Shown here in pieces: positions 7,535 through 14,466 of a stretch of DNA of 64,000 nt (position 1 is its first letter; the number at the start of each line of letters is the position of its first letter). The stretch is from NCBI GenBank assembly GCA_024636975.1, contig JAGXGA010000027.1, positions 350,699-414,698 on the forward strand, in the 5' to 3' direction. A program made the translations under genes and the position numbers. This stretch comes from Mariniphaga sp. Lineage in GTDB: Bacteria; Bacteroidota; Bacteroidia; Bacteroidales; Prolixibacteraceae. The notes beneath the pieces are model-generated. The model worked only from the letters and a program-made list of their open reading frames with translations. It was not told where the DNA came from and ran no database searches.

Positions 7535-8455
7535 ATGAAAAATAAAGATCTGTTGGCTTATTTCTCGGCTTTGGGTGCAGTTTTCTTCTGGAGCTTTTCT
7601 TTTGTATGGTTTAAAATTGCCTATCTGGCTTATAAACCCATAACTGTTGTGCTTTTCCGACTGGTAATCTCTGTTGTTCTTATCCTGATTATTGCCTGGT
7701 CGCTAAAGCGTTTGCAGAAGCCAACGATTAAAGATTTTAAGCTTTTTTTTCTAATGGCTTTTTTTGAGCCTTTTTTATATTTCCTGGGCGAAAGCTATGG
7801 TTTATTGTATGTTTCATCAACAGTAGCCGCTGTGATTGTGGCCACAATTCCCTTAATTTCCCCTGTTGCTGCATGGTATTTTTTCAGGGAAAGGGTAAGC
7901 TTAAAAAATATTGTAGGGTTCGTTTTTTCATTTGCAGGCGTGGGACTGGTAGTTTTAAACAGTTCATTCCGGTTCGATGCCTCTCCGCTCGGTGTAGGAC
8001 TTGAATTTATTGCAGTGTTTGCAGCCATTGCCTATTCCATTGTACTGCGAAAAGTTGTATATCGATACAATACCCTAACGATAATAGCCTATCAGAACCT
8101 GATTGGTATTGTGCTGTTCCTGCCAATCTGGCTATTTGTCGATCTTGGCGATTTCCTGGTTACCCCATTTCATCCGCAGGCATTCCGGGCAATTGTGTTA
8201 CTTGCTGTATTTGCATCTACTCTGGCCTTTGTTTTCTTTACCCAAAGCATCCGGCAACTGGGTGTAAATCGTTCAAATACCTTTGTTAACCTCATTCCCG
8301 TTTTTGTAGCCATTTTGTCATTCATTGTGTTAAAGGAGGGGATGGATGTCCAGAAAATAGCAGGAATCCTTGTGGTGATAACAGGATTGTTCATGGCACA
8401 AGCTGGCAGGAAGAAAACACCCAAACAAAAAACAATTGAAATCTCCCAGGTATAA
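7535..8455 (+). CDS. EamA/DMT-family transporter
   Basis: 306 residues with about ten membrane segments in two EamA repeats (residues ~5-140 and ~150-290). The first repeat begins LAYFSALGAVFFWSFSFVW and contains the conserved YVSSTVAAVIVATIPLISPV; the second has FASTLAFVFFTQSIRQLG and VFVAILSFIVLKEGM, the usual C-terminal EamA signature. Family members export amino acids or other small metabolites, or import nucleotide sugars; the substrate is unknown. Its stop codon TAA is followed immediately by the ATG of the YkgJ-like gene, so the two are an operon. Confidence 0.9.
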   Translation: MKNKDLLAYFSALGAVFFWSFSFVWFKIAYLAYKPITVVLFRLVISVVLILIIAWSLKRLQKPTIKDFKLFFLMAFFEPFLYFLGESYGLLYVSSTVAAVIVATIPLISPVAAWYFFRERVSLKNIVGFVFSFAGVGLVVLNSSFRFDASPLGVGLEFIAVFAAIAYSIVLRKVVYRYNTLTIIAYQNLIGIVLFLPIWLFVDLGDFLVTPFHPQAFRAIVLLAVFASTLAFVFFTQSIRQLGVNRSNTFVNLIPVFVAILSFIVLKEGMDVQKIAGILVVITGLFMAQAGRKKTPKQKTIEISQV

Positions 8456-8959
8456 ATGAAACCCCTTCTATATAAAACTCCGGAAGATTTGGTCCTATTG
8501 ACTAATAAATCAAAGGCTGAAACAAAAGCATTGATAAAAAACCTGAAAAAGAGGAAGCCAAAAAACCTGGATGATGTAGTACATGAAATGCATGACGAGT
8601 TATTTGAAGCTTTCAGTTGCCTCGATTGTGCCAACTGCTGCAAGACCATTGGCCCGCGGCTGACTGATAAGGACATCGACCGGCTGGCAAAGTATTTAAA
8701 GATGAAACCTCAGGCATTCATCGACCAGTATGTTGAGGTAGATGAGGATAATGATTTTGTTTTCAGGGAACATCCCTGTCCGTTTTTACTTCCCGATAAT
8801 TACTGCATGGTTTATGAAAACCGTCCAAAGGCCTGCCGCGATTACCCGCATACCGACAGGAAGCGGTTCGTGCAGATTTTGGATCTATCGCATAAAAACT
8901 GCGAAACCTGTCCGGTAGTACATGAAGTTTTTGAAAGGCTAAAAAAAGATTTGAAATAA
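8456..8959 (+). CDS. YkgJ-family cysteine cluster protein (putative metal or Fe-S binding)
   Basis: 167 residues. The family pattern is visible: CLDCANCCKTIGPRLT (about residues 56-71), HPCPFLLPDNYCMVYENRPKACRDYP (about 104-130) and a late CETCPV. Eight or more conserved cysteines suggest a zinc or iron-sulfur site (UPF0153/CxxCxxCC family). No biochemical role is established for the family. It begins at the base after the stop of the DMT exporter, suggesting coupled expression. Confidence 0.9.
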   Translation: MKPLLYKTPEDLVLLTNKSKAETKALIKNLKKRKPKNLDDVVHEMHDELFEAFSCLDCANCCKTIGPRLTDKDIDRLAKYLKMKPQAFIDQYVEVDEDNDFVFREHPCPFLLPDNYCMVYENRPKACRDYPHTDRKRFVQILDLSHKNCETCPVVHEVFERLKKDLK

Positions 8960-8995
8960 CTCTTTTAGCAAACAGCAATACATCCATCCATTCTT

Positions 8996-9119
8996 TTGGG
9001 TGCGGCGGTTTTTTACCGCCGACTCATCATGTTCAAGAAAAGAATAAATTCTGATCTGTATTCTAATCCTGAAATTCATAATATTAATACCGAATGCGCG
9101 ATAGAAAATCGCTCCCCCA
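8996..9119. repeat. REP-like element, copy A: two inverted hairpins bounding 124 bp
   Basis: Starts TTGGGTGCGGCGG and ends in a C run. Left hairpin: CGGCGGT-TTTTT-ACCGCCG (7-bp stem, 5-base loop). Right hairpin: GCGAT-AGAAA-ATCGC. Read on the opposite strand, the right hairpin has the same 19-base plan as the left one (GCGCGAT-TTTCT-ATCGCGC in copy B) and is preceded by a G run, so the element is a pair of diverged REP-type hairpins facing each other, as in BIMEs. Copy B lies 30 bases downstream. Such elements in other bacteria are moved by REP-associated tyrosine transposases; none is encoded here. Confidence 0.75.
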
Positions 9120-9149
9120 GATAGCCTGCTGCCAGGTTCAGCGAACGGA

Positions 9150-9273
9150 TTGGGTGCGGCGGTTTTTTACCGCCGACTTAGCATGTTCGAAGGAAGAATA
9201 AGTTCTTATCAATATTCTACTACTGAAAATTATTATTTAAATATCAAATGCGCGATAGAAAATCGCGCCCCCC
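9150..9273. repeat. REP-like element, copy B: second 124-bp hairpin-bounded repeat
   Basis: Aligns to copy A end to end without gaps at roughly 80 % identity by eye; the terminal hairpins are nearly invariant and the AT-rich interior carries most differences. Here the right hairpin is complete: GCGCGAT-AGAAA-ATCGCGC, 7-bp stem. The left hairpin is identical to copy A. The conservation of the ends with a drifting interior points to selection or recent mobility of the hairpins. Confidence 0.75.
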
Positions 9274-9316
9274 AAAGCAAAGATGGTAAGTACCTGCTAA
9301 AATGGAATAAAGGTAT

Positions 9317-9434
9317 AATCAAATCCTTATTAAAGTCGTATTAAACTCGGATCAAATTCGCATTAAATTCGCGATCTTACGAATTAATTACGAATTAACC
9401 ACGAAAATACTACGAATTTAATCCGAATTTGATT
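9317..9434. repeat. Inverted array of 11-bp units (5 + 8-bp centre + 5), TTAAATTCG type
   Basis: Five consecutive 11-bp units on the left (9317-9371: AATCAAATCCT, TATTAAAGTCG, TATTAAACTCG, GATCAAATTCG, CATTAAATTCG), an 8-bp centre (9372-9379), then five 11-bp units in reverse orientation (9380-9434: CGAATTAATTA, CGAATTAACCA, CGAAAATACTA, CGAATTTAATC, CGAATTTGATT). Unit consensus NATYAAATTCG. The arms are only about 70 % complementary (39 of 55 positions by hand count), so unit identity and phase are better kept than strict palindromy. It lacks the spacers of a CRISPR. A second element of the same design lies at 46398-46500. Confidence 0.8.
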
Positions 9435-9515
9435 AGATTAGGAAGTAGCTGATTTAATTGCTGTGTACTATATCGCTGTTATTCATGAAGGCGCTGGCAT
9501 CGGGCTGGCGAAGTC

Positions 9516-9556
9516 AAAAATATAAGCCGTCCCAAAAACTTGTTTTGAGACGGCTT
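9516..9556 (-). terminator. Rho-independent terminator for the PRC-barrel gene
   Basis: Stem 9524-9537 with 9543-9556 (14 bp, one mismatch; AGCCGTC/GAGACGGCT core), loop of 5 bases, followed on the minus strand by a T-rich tract (ATATTTTTGA). It lies 35 bases beyond the stop of the minus-strand gene at 9591. Confidence 0.85.
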
Positions 9557-9590
9557 TCAATTAATAATTTATAAATAAAATTAAAAAGCT

Positions 9591-10211
9591 TTATTTTCGA
9601 TCGCGGCCATAAAACCGGTCTTCATTAAAATGTTCTGAGTTGTACAGATCATCATCGCTGGTTTCATCCCGGTTACGGGTTTCATTATCCTTTTTAAGGT
9701 TTTCAGTATCCCGGTTCCGATTTTCATCTTCCGGCCGGTTTTCATCTTCCGGCCGGTTTTTATCCCTGAAATTTGCCAGAACACTCTGTTCATAGTCTGA
9801 ATGAACAGGAACATTTTCCTTGTACCTGTAAGTAGGGATGTTCCGCAATGCATTCTGATCGATGCCGTCGGCAATTACCGCCTTAATATCGGCGTCGATG
9901 CGTGCCACGCCAACCGGAATGATCATATGGATGCTGCCTTCGCTGTCCTGGTATTCATGTATCCCGCCTTCATGCTCTGCGCTGAAGGGATCATGGTCGC
10001 CCGGAAGTATAGATTCATCAATATCTACATCAATGTATCGTACTTTTTCTTCTGAAACATCTACAACTAAACCTGAAACTTTACCTACTGACTGATGGTT
10101 GGAATCATGTACTTCCCATCCCCTTACATCGGGGTCATTTTTTGCCATTTTATAGTCTTTAAGATCTTTCAGATAGTTTAATTTTCTATTGTGTGTTTTT
10201 GAATCTGCCAT
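9591..10211 (-). CDS. PRC-barrel domain protein with charged C-terminal tail
   Basis: 206 residues. The N-terminal two thirds is a PRC-barrel-type module: DPDVRGWEVHDSNHQSVGK, VSGLVVDVSEEKVRYIDVDID and MIIPVGVARIDADIKAV, as in photosynthetic-reaction-centre H-type and stress-related PRC-barrel proteins. Residues ~155-200 are low complexity and highly charged (NRPEDE duplicated, NRNRDTEN, DETSDDD); the duplication is an 18-bp direct repeat near 9722-9757. No signal peptide is present. PRC-barrel proteins of this layout are often stress-induced; its role here is unknown. It shares the minus strand with the membrane-anchored protein upstream (97-bp gap). Confidence 0.82.
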   Translation of the reverse strand: MADSKTHNRKLNYLKDLKDYKMAKNDPDVRGWEVHDSNHQSVGKVSGLVVDVSEEKVRYIDVDIDESILPGDHDPFSAEHEGGIHEYQDSEGSIHMIIPVGVARIDADIKAVIADGIDQNALRNIPTYRYKENVPVHSDYEQSVLANFRDKNRPEDENRPEDENRNRDTENLKKDNETRNRDETSDDDLYNSEHFNEDRFYGRDRK

Positions 10212-10308
10212 TTGTTTTGTTTTTTAAATTATTATATTATTTGAATGTATTTCAATAATAACCTACTAATTCTTACTGCTTTTAATAAGTCATAGTAGTT
10301 ACTGCCTG

Positions 10309-10980
10309 TTACTCAATAGAAGTAGTCTGACTTCTTTCTTCCATTTTTTCAAGAACATCGGCGGCTTCCTCAAAGAACGACTTTATTTCATTCTGTTGTT
10401 CAGAAGCCATCTGCTGATCATCAATTTCCTGGGCTGCATCCATTACATCAGATGCATCATTTTCAAGACCCGGGTAATACTGGTTTTGAATATTCTGAAT
10501 CACATTGGCGGCGCTTGAAAAGGCGCTCCTTACTATAGTAGATGGCTGTTGTGCAGTGCTTTCACCCTGCAACTGGTTGGCATCCTGCTTAATCTGATCC
10601 AGTTCACCCTCCCAGGTTCCCTGCCCCTGAGTTTGCTCATTGGCTACCGCCTTTAAGGCATCAGAAAGTTTTGTAATGCCTTCCTGTACCGTTTGACGGT
10701 CCATATCATCACTTGATTTTTCTTCAGCAAATGTGATAAATTGTTGAACCGTTGAGTTTGTTTCAGTCCTGCTCCTGTTTGCGTCATATGGCGCTACTGC
10801 CTGACTTTGTTCCTGTCCGTATTCAGTAGATTGTTCCTGCTCCTGGTCAAATAGTGCAGTATCCTGAATTTCATCTGTATCGGATGCTACAAACCATATA
10901 ACAAGGGCAATTACTACAATCCCAAGGATTACCCATCCAATGGGAGTTTTTTTCTTTTTTTCCACATTTAATTCTGCCAT
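10309..10980 (-). CDS. Membrane-anchored, Gln/Glu-rich protein, unknown function
   Basis: 223 residues: a basic cytoplasmic start (NVEKKKKTP), one membrane helix (GWVILGIVVIALVIWFVAS, residues ~15-33), then a long polar helical region rich in Gln, Glu, Asp and Ser (DQEQEQSTEYGQEQSQ; EKSSDDMDRQTVQEGITKL; NEIKSFFEEAADVLEKMEE). A type II membrane protein with a predicted coiled periplasmic or outer-face domain. I do not recognise a family. It lies just upstream of the PRC-barrel gene on the same strand, so the two may be expressed together, possibly in envelope or osmotic stress (inference). Confidence 0.75.
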   Translation of the reverse strand: MAELNVEKKKKTPIGWVILGIVVIALVIWFVASDTDEIQDTALFDQEQEQSTEYGQEQSQAVAPYDANRSRTETNSTVQQFITFAEEKSSDDMDRQTVQEGITKLSDALKAVANEQTQGQGTWEGELDQIKQDANQLQGESTAQQPSTIVRSAFSSAANVIQNIQNQYYPGLENDASDVMDAAQEIDDQQMASEQQNEIKSFFEEAADVLEKMEERSQTTSIE

Positions 10981-11271
10981 AACTATTTTTTAAAATTTAA
11001 CTTGTATGTTTTCGAATTTTGATTAACGCTAGTATAACATGCATGCAAAAAGAAAAGTTCAACGTTTAATAGTATGATTATGAAATATTCAGGATAGGAG
11101 AGGAACCATATATCTGAAAATTAAATACATTATGTTGTATGCTTTTTTACATATACAGAAAACGCAGGTCCGGAATGTGTTGCTCTTCAGTTTGGTACTT
11201 AAATTTTCAGCGATTCGTAAACATAAAACTTTGGTAAGCTGTTTATTTTTAATCACATAAAAATGTTAACC

Positions 11272-11595
11272 ATGGAATCGATTTTTAGAAGATTACTTAA
11301 TGCCGGAATTGGCGTTGCATCTAAAACCACAAAATTTGCCGAAGGTTTTATTAATGATTTGGTAGAGAAGGGAAAGCTTTCTGAAGACGATGGTAGAAAA
11401 TTTATGGAAGATTTCGAGCGTGAAGGTGAAGAACAGCGTCAGGTTTTTGAAAAGGAAATGAATGCATATATTGAAAAAGCAATGCAGAAGATGGACATTC
11501 CATCGCGTGAAGATTTCCAAAGACTTGAGGAGCGCATTTCAATACTTGAAAGATCACAACCTGGTGCAACTCAGGTAAACAGTATTAAACCCTGA
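11272..11595 (+). CDS. Short phasin-like coiled-coil protein
   Basis: About 107 residues, almost wholly helical with heptad-like pattern: RRLLNAGIGVASKTTKFAEG, FINDLVEKGKLSEDDGRKFM, then RLEERISILERS. This matches the phasin-family/PhaF-like small proteins (FxxxLVxxGxLSxxxGxxF). In Bacteroidota such proteins occur without polyhydroxyalkanoate synthesis genes and their role is unclear. Two in-frame ATGs (11263, 11272); the second is preferred because family members start close to the first helix. It is flanked by spacers of 282 and 159 bases and looks monocistronic. Confidence 0.75.
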   Translation: MESIFRRLLNAGIGVASKTTKFAEGFINDLVEKGKLSEDDGRKFMEDFEREGEEQRQVFEKEMNAYIEKAMQKMDIPSREDFQRLEERISILERSQPGATQVNSIKP

Positions 11596-11720
11596 ATATT
11601 TCAGTATTACATCTTCCTGCATACAATGCAGGATTCATTAAATTAAGTAAATAATTGTCCAGGCACGAATGGAATTTTGCATTCATCCGTTTCATATGCT
11701 TATCATGGGTAATAATTCAA

Positions 11721-11728
11721 TAACTTTG
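11721..11728 (+). promoter_or_regulatory. Bacteroidota -7 promoter element for porQ
   Basis: TAACTTTG matches TAnnTTTG and lies 26 bases upstream of the porQ ATG. No well-spaced -33 box. Confidence 0.5.
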
Positions 11729-11754
11729 CCGTTTTATTGATTAGATAAAAGCGA

Positions 11755-12783
11755 ATGAATCGTAAATTTTACCTGATTATTTTGTGTCTGGCCACTGCAT
11801 TTGCGGGCAAGGCTCAGATCGGTGGGGAAACTACCTACCAGTTTCTGGAGTTAACCAATTCAGCGCGCATTGCCGCACTGGGAGGAACTCAGGTTGCCCT
11901 TACCGATACTTCTGATTTAAACCTGCCCTATCATAATCCTGCCTTATTGCATAAAGGAATGACAAATATTTTCCTTGTAAATTATGTAAATTACCTGGCC
12001 GATATAAATTACGGTTATGCTTCATACGCTCCTTCAATCGACATTAAAGGAAATCTGGCCTTTGGAATGCATTACATCAACTATGGTGAATTCAGGGAGG
12101 CTACTGAATCGGGTGAACTTACCGGAAGTTACTTCAAAGCTGCTGAATATGCTTTGAATATCATTTATTCAGATGACTATAAACGGCTGGGGTACGGCAT
12201 AAATCTCAAACCTGTATATTCGGTATTTGAAAGTTATCAATCTTTAGGCCTTGCAGCCGACTTAGGGATTACATACAGCAGTAAGGATAGCCTCACACAT
12301 GTTGGATTGGTTGCCCGAAATATTGGCGGACAGTTTTCAACTTATTACAGTGACGGAATTCGTGAACCCATACCTTTTAACCTGCAGGCTGGTATAAGCA
12401 CAAGGCTGCGGCATGCACCAGTAGTGTTCTCACTTACTATGCAGCACCTGACCAATTGGGACCTGGCCTGGAATGAGGGGGAGGATGAGCAGACTCTTGA
12501 AACCTGGTATGAACGGCAGGAAAGCTTTGCCAAACAAATCATGCGGCATGCTGTCCTGGGAGTGGAAATACTCCCGTCAGACAACTTTATACTTCGGGCA
12601 GGATACAATTATCAGCGGAGGCAGGAGCTTAAATTTGATGAACGACTCTCCACCGTGGGCTTTTCAATGGGATTCGGAGTTAAAATCAATAGGTTTAGGC
12701 TCGATTTTGCCACCTCGCGATTCCATCTTGCCGGAACCTCCAATTTATTCTCTCTGGCAATTAACCTGAACGAACGCTTTTAA
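11755..12783 (+). CDS. porQ: Type IX secretion system protein PorQ
   Basis: 342 residues with a signal peptide (ends KAQ near residue 21). PorQ is an outer-membrane beta-barrel of the FadL/PorV-like fold that works with PorU, PorV and PorZ in attaching or handling T9SS cargo at the cell surface. Recognised by GGETTYQFLELTNSARIAALGG (split here as YQFLELTNSAR and AALGGTQVALTD), NLPYHNPALL, VNYLADINYGYASYA, and a series of amphipathic strands to the C-terminal NLNERF. It is located directly before cmk, which has its own promoter. Its presence predicts a full T9SS elsewhere in the genome. Confidence 0.88.
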   Translation: MNRKFYLIILCLATAFAGKAQIGGETTYQFLELTNSARIAALGGTQVALTDTSDLNLPYHNPALLHKGMTNIFLVNYVNYLADINYGYASYAPSIDIKGNLAFGMHYINYGEFREATESGELTGSYFKAAEYALNIIYSDDYKRLGYGINLKPVYSVFESYQSLGLAADLGITYSSKDSLTHVGLVARNIGGQFSTYYSDGIREPIPFNLQAGISTRLRHAPVVFSLTMQHLTNWDLAWNEGEDEQTLETWYERQESFAKQIMRHAVLGVEILPSDNFILRAGYNYQRRQELKFDERLSTVGFSMGFGVKINRFRLDFATSRFHLAGTSNLFSLAINLNERF

Positions 12784-12794
12784 TAAAAAGACTG

Positions 12795-12827
12795 TTTGGT
12801 CTGAATTAAAAATTCCTTGTATCTTTG
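12795..12827 (+). promoter_or_regulatory. Bacteroidota promoter for cmk-ispH
   Basis: -33 element TTTG (12795-12798) and -7 element TATCTTTG (12820-12827) are separated by 21 bases, matching the TTTG/TAnnTTTG consensus. The ATG of cmk is 17 bases further on. Confidence 0.7.
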
Positions 12828-12844
12828 TATTAAATCTGTAATTA

Positions 12845-13555
12845 ATGGCTGATAAAAAAATAATAATTGCAATCGACGGGCATTCATCATGCGGGAAAAG
12901 TACCCTTGCCAAATCACTGGCCCGTGAGTTGGGTTATATTTATATCGACAGTGGCGCTATGTACCGGGCTGTTACTCTTTTTGCACTTCGTAATGGCTGG
13001 ATAGTAAACGGGCAGCCCGACAGGCAAAAGGTAATTTCAGGTTTGAAAGACATTTTCATAACCTTTCAATGGGATAATGAAACGGAGAAAAACACTACTT
13101 TTTTAAATGGCGAGAATATTGAGGAAGAGATCAGGCACCTGGCCGTTTCGCAAAATGTTAGTCCAATTAGTACCATAGCTGAAGTAAGAACGGAGATGGT
13201 GAAGCAGCAACGCGAAAATGGAAAAAATAAAGGCATAGTTATGGATGGCCGCGATATTGGCACAGTGGTTTTTCCTGATGCCGAATTAAAAATATTTATG
13301 ACTGCCTCACCTGAAATACGCAGTCAGCGTCGTTATAAAGAGCTAAAAGAGAAAGGACTGGATGTCGATTTTGATGAAATACTTCAAAATGTTGAGGAGA
13401 GAGATTTCATCGACTCAGGCAGGGAAGTAAGTCCGTTAAGGAAAGCCGACGATGCCCTTGTGCTCGACAACAGCCATTTATCACGCGAGGAACAGTTGCA
13501 GTGGAGTTTAAATAAAGTAGAAGAAAGGGTTAAAGTATATGAGGGTAGAAATTGA
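12845..13555 (+). CDS. cmk: Cytidylate kinase
   Basis: 236 residues. Phosphorylates CMP and dCMP with ATP. The P-loop GHSSCGKST is at residues ~12-20; YIDSGAMYRAVTLFA, the family segment after it, and GIVMDGRDIGTVVFPDA (about 127-143) with the DGRDIGT signature are present, followed by the lid RSQRRYKEL. Length fits bacterial Cmk. The last 17 bases overlap the start of ispH, so cmk and ispH are translationally linked; this order is common in Bacteroidota. Confidence 0.96.
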   Translation: MADKKIIIAIDGHSSCGKSTLAKSLARELGYIYIDSGAMYRAVTLFALRNGWIVNGQPDRQKVISGLKDIFITFQWDNETEKNTTFLNGENIEEEIRHLAVSQNVSPISTIAEVRTEMVKQQRENGKNKGIVMDGRDIGTVVFPDAELKIFMTASPEIRSQRRYKELKEKGLDVDFDEILQNVEERDFIDSGREVSPLRKADDALVLDNSHLSREEQLQWSLNKVEERVKVYEGRN

Positions 13556-14402
13556 TAAACGATCAGGTTTTTGCTTTGGGGTAATAAAAACAATTAAATC
13601 AGCAGAAAGTGAATTGAAGAACAGCGATAAATTGTATTGTCTGGGTGACATCGTTCACAATGGAATGGAAGTGGAACGTTTGGAAAAGATGGGATTGAAG
13701 TCGGTTTCAAGAGAGGAATATTATCAGCTTAAGGATTGTAAAGTACTTATAAGAGCTCACGGAGAGCCTCCCGAAACATATGAATACGCTAAAAATAACA
13801 ACATTGAACTTATTGATGCCACTTGCCCGGTGGTACTTACCCTCCAGGAAAAAGTAAAACGTTCGTATGAGAACTTTCGCGACCAAAACGGGCAAATTGT
13901 AATCTATGGAAAAAAAGGACATGCTGAAATTATTGGACTTGGTGGTCAGATCGATAATAAAGCCATAGTGCTTGAAAGCATCGACGATGTGCATCAGATC
14001 GACTATTCGCGGCCTGTTTCTCTTTATTCCCAAACAACAAAAAGAGTAGAAGATTTTTACCGGATAGCCGATACAGTTAAAACAAGTATGAAACCCGGTG
14101 TGCCGATCGATATTAAGGATTCAATATGTCGTCAGGTTTCCAATCGTGTTCCTCACCTTAAAAAGTTTGTCCTGGATTTTGATCTGATCCTTTTTGTGGC
14201 AGGACATAAGAGTTCAAACGGGCAATACCTGTACACAATATGCAAGGAAGAAAACGAGCGTACCTACCATGTTTCGCGTACTTCGGAAATCGATCCCCAA
14301 TGGTTTAAAGGTGTTGAATCGGTAGGCATCTGTGGTGCAACTTCCACTCCCAACTGGCTTATGGAAGAAGTAGCTGAATGGGTAAAAGAACAGTTTAATT
14401 AA
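13539..14402 (+). CDS. ispH: 4-hydroxy-3-methylbut-2-enyl diphosphate reductase
   Basis: 287 residues. The last step of the MEP isoprenoid pathway, forming IPP and DMAPP with a [4Fe-4S] cluster. The three cluster cysteines are C12 (SGFCFGV), C96 (DATCPVV) and C197 (DSICRQVSNR). Other signatures: RAHGEPP, GKKGHAEIIG and GHKSSNGQYL. Product use connects to uppS later in the window, which consumes IPP. Overlaps cmk by 17 bases. Confidence 0.96.
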   Translation: MRVEIDKRSGFCFGVIKTIKSAESELKNSDKLYCLGDIVHNGMEVERLEKMGLKSVSREEYYQLKDCKVLIRAHGEPPETYEYAKNNNIELIDATCPVVLTLQEKVKRSYENFRDQNGQIVIYGKKGHAEIIGLGGQIDNKAIVLESIDDVHQIDYSRPVSLYSQTTKRVEDFYRIADTVKTSMKPGVPIDIKDSICRQVSNRVPHLKKFVLDFDLILFVAGHKSSNGQYLYTICKEENERTYHVSRTSEIDPQWFKGVESVGICGATSTPNWLMEEVAEWVKEQFN

Positions 14403-14466
14403 CTGGTAATACAGTACTGTTTTTTATTTTTTCGTTACTTTGAAGAAAGAAGTTTATAATTAAACC

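Larger units (their letters stand above)
8960..9590. other. Repeat-rich intergenic region, no gene
   Basis: 631 bases with no convincing coding sequence. It holds two 124-bp hairpin-bounded repeats, a 118-bp inverted array of 11-bp units, and a terminator for the PRC-barrel gene on the minus strand, each listed separately. The rest is ordinary AT-rich spacer. Confidence 0.9.

Noticed and set aside
9150..9344. 64-residue reading frame running through REP-like copy B and into the 11-bp array
   Set aside because: It is made entirely of repeat sequence, has no domain, and its start lies in the left hairpin. The DNA is explained by the repeats.
9317..9434. CRISPR-like array
   Set aside because: Units are contiguous, 11 bp, without spacers, and reverse direction at the centre.
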